DNA of 64,000 bases. Origin: Cytobacillus kochii (lineage in GTDB: Bacteria > Bacillota > Bacilli > Bacillales > Cytobacillaceae). The position numbers and the translations under genes are program-made. Positions 26,190 through 35,963 of this stretch are shown here, one piece after another. Below the pieces are notes generated by a model. That model had not been told where the DNA came from and did no database searches. It worked only from the letters and a program-made list of their open reading frames with translations. Numbering within the stretch: position 1 is the first letter of the stretch; every line of letters starts with the position of its first letter. The stretch is from assembly GCF_020171845.1 (NCBI RefSeq), contig NZ_JAIVAM010000014.1, positions 62,001 through 126,000 on the forward strand, given 5' to 3'.

Positions 26190-27830
26190 ATGAATATTAT
26201 TGGGGTTGGGGGTTCTGGTCACGATTGGTCAACATGTTTAATTAAGGATAATAGTAAAGTGATAGCTATAGATGAAGAAAGGGTTATTGGCTCAAAATAT
26301 GGTATCGGAGCAGATTTACTTCAAGCTGAAAGTAGAAAATATTGCATGGATGCTGAGAATCTTAATATTAATCAGATAGATCACTTAATAGCATGTGATA
26401 TAACTCCAAAAAGCTTTTACTTCCCCTTCAAGAATAATACTACAATAATTGGACATCATTTAGCACATGCATATAGTTCATATTGTCTCTCTCCCTTTGA
26501 GGAATCTGCTATTTTTATTGCAGATAATTCAGGAGGGATTGTAGAAGATAATAAAGTCGAAACAATAAGCTATTACTATGGTGATTTAAAAGGAATACAC
26601 TTAATAAAAAAAGTGTTTGGTAATCATAGTATAGAAAAAAATCAAAACAACTACTATAAAAGTGCAGGAAGAACCGATAATTCATTAGGTGATTTTTATA
26701 GAACGGTTTCTATTGAATTGGGCTTTAGTTATGACCCAAAACATGGAGAAGTAATTAGTGAAGATGGAAAAACGATGGGATTATCTAGTTATGGAAAATC
26801 TGTATACTATGAAAGGTTTTGTGATTTTATCAAACTCCTACCAAATGGTGAGATTTCAATAATAGCAGACAATAGACTTAGTGATTATATAAGAACTCTA
26901 TTATCAAACTCTAATGATCTTTTTCAAACAAAAGCAAATATAGCATATGCTGCCCAAAAAGTATTGGAAGATTCTGTGATTCATTGCTGTAAGTACCTAC
27001 ATAAAATTACCAATAGTCGGAACCTTTGTATTGCTGGGGGCATCGGATTAAATAGTGTCTCAAATTCTCGAATTATTGAAGAAACTCCATTTGAATATTT
27101 ATTTGTTCAACCAGCGTCAGGGGATAATGGAATTTCACTTGGATGTGCAATTTATGGGTATCATAATATCGCAGGTTTCGCATTTGAAAAAAATAAAAGA
27201 TTGAAACTTAATCTACCTTACCTGGGGAAGGAATACTCTGAGGAAGAAATATATAACACTCTATCTAATTATAATAATATCTCTTGGAATAAATGGAATG
27301 ATTATAGAGAAGTAGCAAATTTAATTAAAGAGGGACACATAATAGGATGGTTTCAAGGGAAAAGTGAGTTTGGTCCTAGATCACTAGGTAATAGGAGTAT
27401 TTTAGCAGATCCTAGAGTTGCTGAGATAAAAGATAAGGTAAACTTGAAAGTTAAACATAGAGAATCTTTTAGACCATTTGCACCAGCGATATTAGAAGAA
27501 TACAAGTCTGAATATTTCTTCTTAGATCATAGTTCCCCATATATGTTAGAAGTATATCAGGTGAAAAAAACTAATAAAATACCTGCAGTAACTCATGTTG
27601 ATAATACTGCAAGAATTCAAACAGTAAGTCTATCTAAAAATAAAAAATTTTATAAGTTAATAAATGCCTTTTATGAATTGACTGATATACCAGTTTTATT
27701 GAATACCTCATTTAATATTGCAGGAAAGCCCATAGTCGAAACACCAGATAATGCACTCGAGTGTTTTATGAATACTGAAATAGACTTTTTGGTTATTGGA
27801 AATTATATTGTTTCAAAAAGGTTCGATTAA
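26190..27830 (+). CDS. NodU/CmcH-family O-carbamoyltransferase (MmcS-like role)
   Basis: 546 residues with the two-domain NodU/TobZ architecture. The N-terminal HypF/Kae1-like domain has GGSGHDWSTCLI, HHLAHAYSSYCLSPF and DNSGG. The C-terminal domain has KSEFGPRSLGNRSILADPR and FNIAGKPIVETPDNAL. These enzymes make carbamoyl-adenylate from carbamoyl phosphate and ATP and carbamoylate a hydroxyl. Mitomycins and FR900482 carry such a carbamate, so the gene strengthens the comparison. GGAAGGAAGAG ribosome site. Confidence 0.9.
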   Translation: MNIIGVGGSGHDWSTCLIKDNSKVIAIDEERVIGSKYGIGADLLQAESRKYCMDAENLNINQIDHLIACDITPKSFYFPFKNNTTIIGHHLAHAYSSYCLSPFEESAIFIADNSGGIVEDNKVETISYYYGDLKGIHLIKKVFGNHSIEKNQNNYYKSAGRTDNSLGDFYRTVSIELGFSYDPKHGEVISEDGKTMGLSSYGKSVYYERFCDFIKLLPNGEISIIADNRLSDYIRTLLSNSNDLFQTKANIAYAAQKVLEDSVIHCCKYLHKITNSRNLCIAGGIGLNSVSNSRIIEETPFEYLFVQPASGDNGISLGCAIYGYHNIAGFAFEKNKRLKLNLPYLGKEYSEEEIYNTLSNYNNISWNKWNDYREVANLIKEGHIIGWFQGKSEFGPRSLGNRSILADPRVAEIKDKVNLKVKHRESFRPFAPAILEEYKSEYFFLDHSSPYMLEVYQVKKTNKIPAVTHVDNTARIQTVSLSKNKKFYKLINAFYELTDIPVLLNTSFNIAGKPIVETPDNALECFMNTEIDFLVIGNYIVSKRFD

Positions 27831-27841
27831 GTAGTGGAAAT

Positions 27842-29062
27842 GTGGTGATTAAAATAAAAAGGGAAAGTAATATTCAAGAAGTAGCCGTTACAGGCATTGG
27901 AATAGTTAGCTCAATTGGGTTTAACACTGAAGATTTTTTTTTGAATTTGTGTGAAGGCAAGGAAGGTACAAATCTAATATCAGGATTTGACACTTCTCAA
28001 TATAGACGTAAAATCGCAGCGCAAATTTTAGGTCCTTTACCCAATAAAAAATGGGCAAATTATAATCGAGTAAATCAGATGTTATTATCTGCAGTGGAAG
28101 AAGCATTAATCGATTCTGGATTAAATATCGAATCCTCATCTCCAATATCACTAAGTTTTGGGACCATGATTGGTGGAGTCAGTGAACTAGAAGATATTGT
28201 TTTTAATGATAAAAATTTTCAATTAAATAATTACGTTGATAAATTGAAATATTATCCCATAAATGCGCCAGTCGATATATTAGCTAATGAATTTAATTTA
28301 AAAGGTGGATTAAAAAGTACAGTTATGACTGCATGTGCTTCTGGTACTACTGCTCTTGGAGTAGGGTTTAATTGGATAAGGTATAAGAGGGCTGACATTG
28401 TAATATGTGGAGGCTATGACATCTTTAGGCCATTGACCCATTTAGGGTTATCTTCTTTAAGAATTATTAGTCCAGACAAAGTTAGACCTTTCGATTTAAA
28501 TAGAAAAGGAATACTAATCGGAGAAGGTGCTGGAGTTATTATTCTTGAATCGGTTGAACATGCAATGATGAGAAAAGCAAAAACTTATACCAACGTTTTG
28601 GGGTATGGAAGTTCTTGTGACGCAAATGATTTGGCCCATCCAGATGGAGATGGAATGCAAGTATCTATGGAAAAAGCAATATTAGAGTCTGGATTATCCT
28701 TAAGAGATATAAATTATATCAATGCTCATGGAACTGGAACACTTCAAAATGATCTGGCTGAAGCTAGAGCTATTACGAAAATTTTTAATAAGGAAGGCAT
28801 ATTTCCTTATGTAAGTTCTATTAAAGGTGCAATTGGTCATACAATTGGAGCAGCTGGAGCTATTGAAGCTATAGCAACAATATTATCAATATATCACTCA
28901 AAGATACCACCAAATTTAAATGTAAAACAACAAGACGATAATTGTAAAATTAATCTAGTAAAAAATAAATATATAAAAAAGGATATAAAAGCAGCATTAT
29001 CCAATTCCTTTGGGTTTGGTGGAAATAACGCCAGTATAATCTTTGGAGGTTTAAATGAATAG
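27842..29062 (+). CDS. Type II PKS ketosynthase, active KS subunit
   Basis: 406 residues of KAS/FabF type with a full Cys-His-His triad: Cys165 in MTACASGTTA, His296 in NAHGTGT, and His333 in IGHTIGAAGA. A GFGGNNAS C-terminus is present. It condenses malonyl-ACP with an acyl primer. It overlaps the next gene, a Cys-less KS-like partner, as in KS-CLF pairs. With the adjacent KR, ACP and dehydratase it forms a minimal reducing type II PKS able to make polyenoyl chains. GTG start. Confidence 0.88.
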   Translation: MVIKIKRESNIQEVAVTGIGIVSSIGFNTEDFFLNLCEGKEGTNLISGFDTSQYRRKIAAQILGPLPNKKWANYNRVNQMLLSAVEEALIDSGLNIESSSPISLSFGTMIGGVSELEDIVFNDKNFQLNNYVDKLKYYPINAPVDILANEFNLKGGLKSTVMTACASGTTALGVGFNWIRYKRADIVICGGYDIFRPLTHLGLSSLRIISPDKVRPFDLNRKGILIGEGAGVIILESVEHAMMRKAKTYTNVLGYGSSCDANDLAHPDGDGMQVSMEKAILESGLSLRDINYINAHGTGTLQNDLAEARAITKIFNKEGIFPYVSSIKGAIGHTIGAAGAIEAIATILSIYHSKIPPNLNVKQQDDNCKINLVKNKYIKKDIKAALSNSFGFGGNNASIIFGGLNE

Positions 29063-30113
29063 AGTATATGTAAACAGCATAGGGATGGTAACGCCGAAAG
29101 GTCACTCTATTATGGAAATTGTGAATAGTTTAATTTTTGAAAAAAAAATGACCTCCTCAGAAGAAAATTACTTAATAAAAGACTATTCTTTAGAATATAA
29201 AAACCTCAACTTTTGTGCCAATTTAGGTGTTAATGCAGCAGATCAAGTAATGATAAAACATGAGATAAATAGGGATACCCAACGAAATAATTTTGGAACT
29301 TTTGTTGGGACAGCCTATGGAGGCTTTACTGATACACAATATCATCAAACTTCTGCATTAATTAATGAGGGACCCTTAGGAGTTTCACCAGGTTTATCTA
29401 TTCATAGTGGTTTTCATTTAACGGGGGATATTATTGCCATTAAAAATAAATTTGAGGGACCAAATATAACATTTACTTCGGGAGAAAATTCATCTGGTCT
29501 AGCATTTATGGAAGCTTTCGATCAGATTAAATACCAGAATTTAGAGGGAGCTATCGTAGTAGGAACGGAATTCATAGATAAGTTTATTAGTGAAGGGTAT
29601 AAATTGATTAACAATCAAAATGTAGAAATTCTGTCGAGTGGAGCAGGAAGTGTATTTCTCTCTAATCAACAAAATAATCTATTTAATATTGAAGTGGTGA
29701 CCATTCAGTTCGTTTCTAATTTTGGAAAAATCGGTTCTTATTCATCTCAAACTTATAAATCTATTAGTTCTGCTATATTAAAAGCTCTTAAGGATTCAAA
29801 TATTAATAAACAAGATATAGATATTGTTATTTCGATGTTAGGACCAACCCCCACCGAAGAGATACATTTTTTGAAGGGAATGAAAATGTCATTAGGAAAA
29901 GAATTTAAGAAACCTGTTATTTATCCAAAGAAAATACTTGGGGATATGCTAGGTGCCAATTTTATTATAGGAGCTATTATAGGAGCTGAAGTGTTGTTAT
30001 CTAATAAAGTAATGTTGGCTGAAATTGGCGATTTAAAAAATGTATTAATAGTGTCTAGTGACTCATTTGGTAATGTAGTTTGTACTATACTACAGAAAGG
30101 AGCAGAGAAATGA
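29055..30113 (+). CDS. KS-like partner subunit (chain-length-factor type)
   Basis: 352 residues with thiolase-fold landmarks ([38 protein letters not shown]) but no active-site Cys: the equivalent position is Ser in FTSGENSS, and HGTGT is replaced by MLGPTPTEE. Loss of the triad with conserved fold is the mark of CLF/KS-beta subunits that pair with the active KS and set chain length. It overlaps the KS by 8 bases and the KR by 4, implying equal expression. Confidence 0.78.
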   Translation: MNRVYVNSIGMVTPKGHSIMEIVNSLIFEKKMTSSEENYLIKDYSLEYKNLNFCANLGVNAADQVMIKHEINRDTQRNNFGTFVGTAYGGFTDTQYHQTSALINEGPLGVSPGLSIHSGFHLTGDIIAIKNKFEGPNITFTSGENSSGLAFMEAFDQIKYQNLEGAIVVGTEFIDKFISEGYKLINNQNVEILSSGAGSVFLSNQQNNLFNIEVVTIQFVSNFGKIGSYSSQTYKSISSAILKALKDSNINKQDIDIVISMLGPTPTEEIHFLKGMKMSLGKEFKKPVIYPKKILGDMLGANFIIGAIIGAEVLLSNKVMLAEIGDLKNVLIVSSDSFGNVVCTILQKGAEK

Positions 30114-30853
30114 TTTCACTTGAAGGGAAAGCAGCCCTTGTAACTGGTGCATCAAAAGGAATTGGTAAAGAGATTGCTATTACTTTAGCTAGACAGGGTG
30201 CAGATGTAATTATTCACTATAATAAAAACCCAGATATGGCTGATGAAACTGCCCAGATAGTGAGAGGATTTGGTAGAAAAGCCTATTTAGTTTCTGGTGA
30301 TATGTCAAACGTAGATAATATTGATAAGATGTTTAAATATATATTTAAACATGTAAAAAAGATAGACATATTAGTAAATAATGCTGGTACAGTGAATATG
30401 AATTTTGTTCGTTTTATGAATGAGTATGAATGGAACTCAGTAATAGATACAAATTTAAAAGGGGCATTTTTTTGTTCAAAATTTGCAAGTAAGAGTATGA
30501 TGAAAAATCAATCAGGTTGTATTATTAATATTTCCTCTATTTCTTCAAATAAAGGCGGTGTGAAACAGGCAAACTATTCTGCTTCAAAAGCTGGCTTAGA
30601 AGGGTTGACAAGATCAATGGCAAAAGAATTAGGACCATTTGGAATCAGAATAAACTGTGTTGCCCCTGGTCCAGTAAAAACTGATATGAACCAAATGGAA
30701 ATTACTGAAGAGCAAAGAGTTGCTAAATTAATACCACTAAAAAGAATTGCAGAACCCAGGGATGTTGCGAATGTTGTTCTATTTTTATGTAGCCCATTTT
30801 CTAGTTATATAACTGGGCAAACAATAACAGTAGATGGTGGCTTAACGATCTAA
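30110..30853 (+). CDS. 3-oxoacyl-ACP reductase (FabG-type ketoreductase)
   Basis: Short-chain dehydrogenase of 247 residues: [19 protein letters not shown], catalytic Ser-Tyr-Lys in ISSISS...NYSASKAG, and a C-terminal [14 protein letters not shown] 30110 with GAAAGGAG upstream. It reduces the beta-keto group of ACP-bound intermediates formed by the KS pair. Placement between KS-CLF and ACP/dehydratase makes a polyketide role more likely than fatty acid synthesis. Confidence 0.88.
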   Translation: MISLEGKAALVTGASKGIGKEIAITLARQGADVIIHYNKNPDMADETAQIVRGFGRKAYLVSGDMSNVDNIDKMFKYIFKHVKKIDILVNNAGTVNMNFVRFMNEYEWNSVIDTNLKGAFFCSKFASKSMMKNQSGCIINISSISSNKGGVKQANYSASKAGLEGLTRSMAKELGPFGIRINCVAPGPVKTDMNQMEITEEQRVAKLIPLKRIAEPRDVANVVLFLCSPFSSYITGQTITVDGGLTI

Positions 30854-30872
30854 GATATTGGAGGAATGTAAA

Positions 30873-31130
30873 TTGAATAAAGAAAACTTATACACACAGT
30901 TAAAATCTCTTCTTATTGCAATGTTAGAATTAGATGAAGAAAAAGCAAAAGAAATTAATGAAAAAACTAAATTAATTGATAATTTAGGTATGAGTTCTGT
31001 AGAAGCTCTAGAGTTTCTGGTTCTTATTGAAAAAGAATACTCTATTATAATTGAAGATGAGGATTTGGACTCAGATTTATTTAAGGATATAAAAACTCTT
31101 GGTGAGTATTTGGAAAAAAGGTTATTTTAA
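30873..31130 (+). CDS. Acyl carrier protein of the type II PKS
   Basis: 85 residues; the phosphopantetheine serine is in LGMSSVEALEFL near residue 35, with the acidic helix II-III expected of ACPs. TTG 30873 lies 7 bases after GGAGGA. It sits between ketoreductase and dehydratase, so it probably carries the growing chain, whereas the ACP at 14002 carries AHBA. Swapped or shared roles cannot be ruled out from sequence. Confidence 0.85.
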   Translation: MNKENLYTQLKSLLIAMLELDEEKAKEINEKTKLIDNLGMSSVEALEFLVLIEKEYSIIIEDEDLDSDLFKDIKTLGEYLEKRLF

Positions 31131-31565
31131 ATGCAAGAAGTATTTATAAATGAAATTAAAGAGTTAATCCCTCATAGACACCCTACTTTATTTATTGAGT
31201 ATGTACAGGTTTTTCCTGAGAAAAAAACAGCAATTTCTAGATGTAATCCTAAAGTTAAAGAAGTGATAAAAGGTTATAAAAGAGAACAAATATCAATATT
31301 TTACTTTATTGAAGGGATTTTCCAAACTGCAGGAGTATTATTTAATATATTATATGGTTTTGAAGAGAAGCTTAAGAAGAAAAAATTTCTTTCAAGGCTA
31401 GATGAAGTTAGAGTTTTAGGAGAACTATGCAATCAAAAAGAATTAATTTTTAAGGTTGAAGTTAGAAATTCAAATAGATTTAATGATAAATTTTATGGTG
31501 AAATTCTGTCGAATAATAAAATTGTACTAAGTTGTAATGTAACTTCTAGCATACAAATAAATTAG
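31131..31565 (+). CDS. FabZ-like 3-hydroxyacyl-ACP dehydratase
   Basis: A 144-residue hotdog-fold protein. The dehydratase His lies in LIPHRHPTLFIEYV near residue 13, and the acidic residue in FYFIEGIFQTAGVL near residue 60, in the positions of FabZ. It removes water from 3-hydroxyacyl-ACP to give enoyl chains; no enoyl reductase is present nearby, so a polyene would result. Begins immediately after the ACP stop. Confidence 0.75.
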   Translation: MQEVFINEIKELIPHRHPTLFIEYVQVFPEKKTAISRCNPKVKEVIKGYKREQISIFYFIEGIFQTAGVLFNILYGFEEKLKKKKFLSRLDEVRVLGELCNQKELIFKVEVRNSNRFNDKFYGEILSNNKIVLSCNVTSSIQIN

Positions 31566-31606
31566 TTTTTTTTATAAATAAATACATATATGAAGGAGGT
31601 TAAGAG

Positions 31607-32602
31607 TTGGAGTTTTGTTGGAATTTACCGGTATTCCCATTAGGTGGCTTCTGTGAAATATATAACAGAAATATAAATCATTCTTTACTTGCAGAAAATA
31701 ATGGTTTTGATTCGGTTCTAGTTTCAAGTTTACCAAAGTCTCTTGACCCTTGGATATTGGCAACTAAAGTAGCTGAGAAGACTAAAAAATGCAGAATTCT
31801 TGTTGCTCAAAATACAAATTCAATCACCCCAATTAGTTCTGCAAAAGCATCGAATACTTTAAGCTTGTTATCGAATGGGCGTATTGATTTAAATATTGTA
31901 ACAGGAAGCTCGAAATATGAAATAGCGCAAGAAACAAAGTACTTTAACCATAACGATCGTTATAAACGAACAGAAGAATTTATGCGAATTTATAGAGAAG
32001 TACAAAAAAACATCACAAGTTATGAAGGGCAATATTACAATATTGAAAAAACAGATTTATTTCCAAGAGTAAAGAAACAACCAAGACTCTTTATAGCGGG
32101 AAGTTCTGATGAGGCTATTTTAGCTGCAGCTGAGTTAGGGGACTACTATATTACTTATGCTACTGATTTTGAACAATTAAAAGAAAAAGTTCAATTGCTA
32201 AGATCTATAACTAATCGAAATGTTCCTTGTGGAATATTTATTGATATTATTGCTAGAGAAAGTAGTGAAGAAGCATGGATAGTTGCTGAGAACTTGCAGA
32301 ATAATTTCTCTTCGGTAAATAAAAAATTAGCCACAATGTATCAAAATATATCTGATTCCGTAGGTATTTTACAGGCTAAATCTATAAAAAAATCTGCTAT
32401 CCCTTTATCGCCAAATTTATGGGGAGGATTAAGTAAAGTAAGTACAGCTGTATCAATTTCAATTGTTGGAAGTTATAAGGAAGTGATTGAATGTTTAAAA
32501 AAATTTCAAGCAATTGGGATTGAATATTTTCTCTTAATGGGATCACCTGGAGATAATGAAATAGAAAGAATAGGGCAAAATATTATTAGTTATATGAAAT
32601 AA
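31607..32602 (+). CDS. Luciferase-like flavin monooxygenase (SsuD-type)
   Basis: 331-residue TIM-barrel enzyme of the bacterial luciferase superfamily: NLPVFPLGGFCEIYNR, SLLAENNGFDSVLVSSL, GRIDLNIVTGSS, RTEEFMRIYREV, and IAGSSDEAILAAAELGDYY. Closest in pattern to alkanesulfonate monooxygenases using FMNH2. In this cluster it may oxidise the ring, nitrogen or a sulfur centre; the sulfonate-type relatives are of interest next to PAPS genes. TTG start after a strong GAAGGAGG. Confidence 0.8.
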   Translation: MEFCWNLPVFPLGGFCEIYNRNINHSLLAENNGFDSVLVSSLPKSLDPWILATKVAEKTKKCRILVAQNTNSITPISSAKASNTLSLLSNGRIDLNIVTGSSKYEIAQETKYFNHNDRYKRTEEFMRIYREVQKNITSYEGQYYNIEKTDLFPRVKKQPRLFIAGSSDEAILAAAELGDYYITYATDFEQLKEKVQLLRSITNRNVPCGIFIDIIARESSEEAWIVAENLQNNFSSVNKKLATMYQNISDSVGILQAKSIKKSAIPLSPNLWGGLSKVSTAVSISIVGSYKEVIECLKKFQAIGIEYFLLMGSPGDNEIERIGQNIISYMK

Positions 32603-32916
32603 TACTTAAAAGAAAAGATTATAATGAAACCTACTTTAATGCAAGTTCTTACTAATGTTTTTTGCTTTGAAGATCTACTTAGATGTGATTAATTTTTCAT
32701 ATAGGCTATCAATATCGAAGTGTATATGTTCAGTTTGAAACTGAGGGATGAGAAGTATCCCATTTCCCAAAGTAAAAGTACATTATATTTTTATCAAAAT
32801 ATTGTTAAAATTCTTGCGTGAGTATAAAATTAACTATTTTAAATAGCTGAATCTGAACTTTGATTGACTAATAAAGCTTAATAAATACTCCTGAAATTTC
32901 TCATAATAAAAGGATA
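32603..32916. other. Intergenic region before the exporter genes
   Basis: 314 bases of AT-rich sequence without an ORF. It separates the biosynthetic operon from the ABC exporter, so a promoter for the exporter and resistance block is expected here, but I see no convincing -35/-10 pair. Confidence 0.3.
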
Positions 32917-33873
32917 GTGGGTGAATTTGTGTCGTCAATTATTAAGGTAAATAATCTATATCATGAATATACAATTAAAAACAATGGGAAAAAAGAAAAA
33001 AAAGTTGCATTAAAGGGGATTAATTTTGAAGTAAAACAAGGAGAAGTGTTTGGATTACTAGGACCTAATGGTGCTGGTAAAACAACTACAATAAAAATCC
33101 TTACTACTTTATTAATACCTAAGAATGGAAATGTAACTTTATTAGATAAAGATATTTTAAAAAGTCCAGGTTATATAAGGAAGAATATAAATTTTATGTT
33201 AGGAGGAGAAAGAGGTATTTATAATCGCCTCACACCTATTGAATACCTCAAATACTTTTCATTATTATATAAAATAAAAATACCAGATAATAAACTCATG
33301 GAATTACTAGAATTGGTAGGTTTAGAGAAAAATGCTAATGAAGAAACTATAGGGTTTTCAAAAGGAATGAAGCAGCGCCTTCATATTGCAAGAGTGTTAA
33401 TAAATAATCCTAAAATAGTATTTCTTGATGAACCAACAATTGGTTTAGATCCAGTAATTTCTGAGGAAGTGAGACTAATAATCAGCAGGCTTTCTAAGAA
33501 AAACATAACTGTTATTTTAACAACACATTATATGCAAGAAGCAGACGATTTATGTGATCGAATTGCAATTATAGATGAAGGAGAAATAAAAATTATTGGC
33601 ACCCCAACCTTTATTAAAAGTACTCATTCAGATGTAAAATTTTACGAAGTGACTTGTAGTAATCTTGATGAAGTTGGTATTTTTAGCGTAGAAGAAATAC
33701 GGAATCTGGCAATCAAGACTATTGAAGGAGGGTTAAAGCTTATAAGATTTGAATATCCAGTAACTTCAACTATTAAAGAGGTTCAAAAAGAAATAAACCA
33801 ATTCTGCAGTATTATTAAAATAAATATTAGGGATGTTACTTTAGAGGATGCGTATATTAAACTTGTGAGGTGA
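32917..33873 (+). CDS. ABC transporter ATP-binding protein (DrrA-like)
   Basis: 318 residues: Walker A GPNGAGKTTT, signature FSKGMKQRLHIARVL, Walker B IVFLDEPTIGLDP, H-loop TTHYMQEADD, and a C-terminal extension typical of drug-export ATPases (DrrA/NatA type). GTG 32917 is used; GTG 32929 is also possible. Two ABC-2 permeases follow in an operon, so the product is probably pumped out as part of self-resistance. Confidence 0.9.
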   Translation: MGEFVSSIIKVNNLYHEYTIKNNGKKEKKVALKGINFEVKQGEVFGLLGPNGAGKTTTIKILTTLLIPKNGNVTLLDKDILKSPGYIRKNINFMLGGERGIYNRLTPIEYLKYFSLLYKIKIPDNKLMELLELVGLEKNANEETIGFSKGMKQRLHIARVLINNPKIVFLDEPTIGLDPVISEEVRLIISRLSKKNITVILTTHYMQEADDLCDRIAIIDEGEIKIIGTPTFIKSTHSDVKFYEVTCSNLDEVGIFSVEEIRNLAIKTIEGGLKLIRFEYPVTSTIKEVQKEINQFCSIIKINIRDVTLEDAYIKLVR

Positions 33874-33878
33874 TAAAA

Positions 33879-34643
33879 ATGATTGCTCTTAGATTATTAT
33901 TTTTTAATTTAATTAAATTCACAGATTTAAGAAATAAGTTTTATCAATGGATAATATTTTGTCAGCCATTAATCTTTCTTACAATCTTGTATTTTATGTT
34001 AAAAGTAAATCCAGCAATAAATATAGATAAGTATATATTCGCAGTAGGTATAATAAGTGCATGGAGTTTTATATTATATGCTTCTGGGACAGCTTTGATT
34101 TCTGAAAAATGGGGGGGGACTTTCGAATTAATTCTAGGATCAAATACTTCTTTATTCAGGATTGTGTTAACAAAATCTGTATGTAATTCATTAATCGGAC
34201 TATTAAACATTTGTTTGACAATACTCTATGCCCAGATAATATATGGATTTGAAATACATACTAGTAATCTTATACTTTCAATTTCTTCCTTAATTGTATT
34301 AATATATTCATTAATTAGTTTAGGTATGGTTTTAGCTGTTTTATGTAGTTTATTTAATAATGTATTTGAGTACCAAAATTTAATGGTTTTTCCTTTCTTA
34401 ATTTTAAGTGGTCTATTTATTCCAGTAAATGACTTACCTTTAATATTCCAACCAATCTCTTATGTTATTCCAATGACTTGGTCAATAAAAAGCCTCTATG
34501 ACTCTCTTATTGGAATTGAGTTCTCCTACTTTTATTTATTAGGAGGAATACTTATAAGTAGTTTTTATTTTGTATTGACTTATATATTTATCTCTAAAAT
34601 AGAGTTAATTTTTAGAAAAACCAATAAGATAGGGGTATTTTAA
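33879..34643 (+). CDS. ABC-2 type permease (first subunit)
   Basis: 254 residues with six hydrophobic helices and the ABC-2 pattern FPFLILSGLFIPVNDLP near the end. ATG 33879 lies after GAGGTGAT; the preceding ATPase stop overlaps an upstream GTG. It should pair with the second permease and the ATPase to export the cluster product. Confidence 0.85.
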   Translation: MIALRLLFFNLIKFTDLRNKFYQWIIFCQPLIFLTILYFMLKVNPAINIDKYIFAVGIISAWSFILYASGTALISEKWGGTFELILGSNTSLFRIVLTKSVCNSLIGLLNICLTILYAQIIYGFEIHTSNLILSISSLIVLIYSLISLGMVLAVLCSLFNNVFEYQNLMVFPFLILSGLFIPVNDLPLIFQPISYVIPMTWSIKSLYDSLIGIEFSYFYLLGGILISSFYFVLTYIFISKIELIFRKTNKIGVF

Positions 34644-34644
34644 T

Positions 34645-35421
34645 ATGAGTACGAATTTTTTTACTCTATCTTATAAAGCCTTATATTCATATCAGAATGT
34701 AAAAACGTACCTTACTTTTCGAGTTCTCGAACCACTATTTCATTATTTATTCTTTGCTTCTATGGCGTATTATATTATGGGGAGTGAATACTTAAATTTT
34801 ATTGTTATTGGTAATGTTATTTATATGATGGTACATACATTGATTATTAATATAACAGTAATGCTTAGGTTTGATAAAATATATGGAACCTTACCATACA
34901 ATATTGGTTCCCCGACATCTACATTGGCTATTATGTTTAAAAGGTTACTAATACCCATTATTGATACAATACTAACTTTTATAATAAGTTCTTTAACTGT
35001 GTTCTTTATTTTTAATATAAAAATTGAATTTGAAATGATATTTCCTTTATTGTTGTTGATTATAACTATAATTTTTTCATTATGTGGAATTGGAATAATT
35101 ATTAGTGGCTTAGGAGTCGTTTTTAAGAATGTAAATCTTTTTCTAAATTTATCATTAGGATTGTTCCAGATTTTTTGTGGAGTGAATTTTCCACTCTCAG
35201 TTTTACCTAATGGAATAGAAACCATTGCTAGGTGTATTCCCTTTACAAATGGCTTACTCGGGATAAGAGAAGTGATTACAAATAGTGCAGAAATGAACAC
35301 AGTACTACCTTATATATATTTTGAAATTTCAATAGGTGTAGTTACCTTTATAATATCTATTTTCGTAATCAAAACATTAGAAATTTTATCCAGAAAAAAA
35401 GGGGTTCTGTTCTTTGATTGA
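34645..35421 (+). CDS. ABC-2 type permease (second subunit)
   Basis: 258 residues, six predicted membrane segments, with the family stretch FQIFCGVNFPLSVLPNGIETIARCIPFTNGL. It follows the first permease after one base. A heterodimeric channel with the protein at 33879 is likely. Confidence 0.85.
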   Translation: MSTNFFTLSYKALYSYQNVKTYLTFRVLEPLFHYLFFASMAYYIMGSEYLNFIVIGNVIYMMVHTLIINITVMLRFDKIYGTLPYNIGSPTSTLAIMFKRLLIPIIDTILTFIISSLTVFFIFNIKIEFEMIFPLLLLIITIIFSLCGIGIIISGLGVVFKNVNLFLNLSLGLFQIFCGVNFPLSVLPNGIETIARCIPFTNGLLGIREVITNSAEMNTVLPYIYFEISIGVVTFIISIFVIKTLEILSRKKGVLFFD

Positions 35422-35469
35422 TGTCTAGTAAATTTAATCTTTATTATAAGTATTAAAGGATGAGTATAA

Positions 35470-35931
35470 ATGACAAAGTCTTTGAAATTACCATTAGAAA
35501 AATTCGAAAAAAGGGAACTTAGAAGAAATAAAATAAAATTAAGCCAGATTCCTGAAATATCTGAGATGCATTTATCAGAAATTCTAAAAACTTCAGTAAA
35601 ACGCTCTAAAAAAATTATTGCTCATGCAAAAATTCAACAAATTCCTTCTATTGGACCTAAACTCGCATCGAATATTATTAAGCTAGGTTTTTATTCCTTA
35701 GAAGATATAAAAGACCAAGATGGGGCACACCTTACAGATCTATTGGAGAAAAGATGTGGGTGTTGGATAGATCCTTGTGTAGAAGATCAATTAAGGTTAG
35801 TTATAAATTATGCTAATAATGGTGATTTAGGTAAGAAATGGTGGGAATTTACAAAAGAAAGGAAAATATATAGGGAGAAAAATGGATACCCTACTGATAG
35901 ACCAACTAAAGCTTGTGAAAAATTGTTTTAA
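35470..35931 (+). CDS. Cdd1/McrB-type helix-hairpin-helix protein, putative mitomycin-type resistance
   Basis: 153 residues with a helix-hairpin-helix region (IQQIPSIGPKLASNIIKLGFYSLEDIKDQDGAHL) and a conserved C-terminal block (RCGCWIDPCVEDQLRLVINYA...KKWWEFTKERKIYREKNGYP). This matches the Pathogenicity-locus (Cdd1) family; as I recall, homologues in many genomes are labelled mitomycin resistance protein McrB, although the mechanism is not established. The HhH motif suggests DNA binding. Its presence directly after the exporter fits protection against a DNA-alkylating product. Confidence 0.7.
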   Translation: MTKSLKLPLEKFEKRELRRNKIKLSQIPEISEMHLSEILKTSVKRSKKIIAHAKIQQIPSIGPKLASNIIKLGFYSLEDIKDQDGAHLTDLLEKRCGCWIDPCVEDQLRLVINYANNGDLGKKWWEFTKERKIYREKNGYPTDRPTKACEKLF

Positions 35932-35963
35932 AATTTTTATGAAGAATAAAGGAGGTGAAATAG

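Noticed and set aside
34821-35300. Long open frame on the minus strand opposite the second ABC permease
   Set aside because: It lies wholly inside a clear membrane protein gene on the other strand, has no ribosome site and no domain; it is an antisense shadow.
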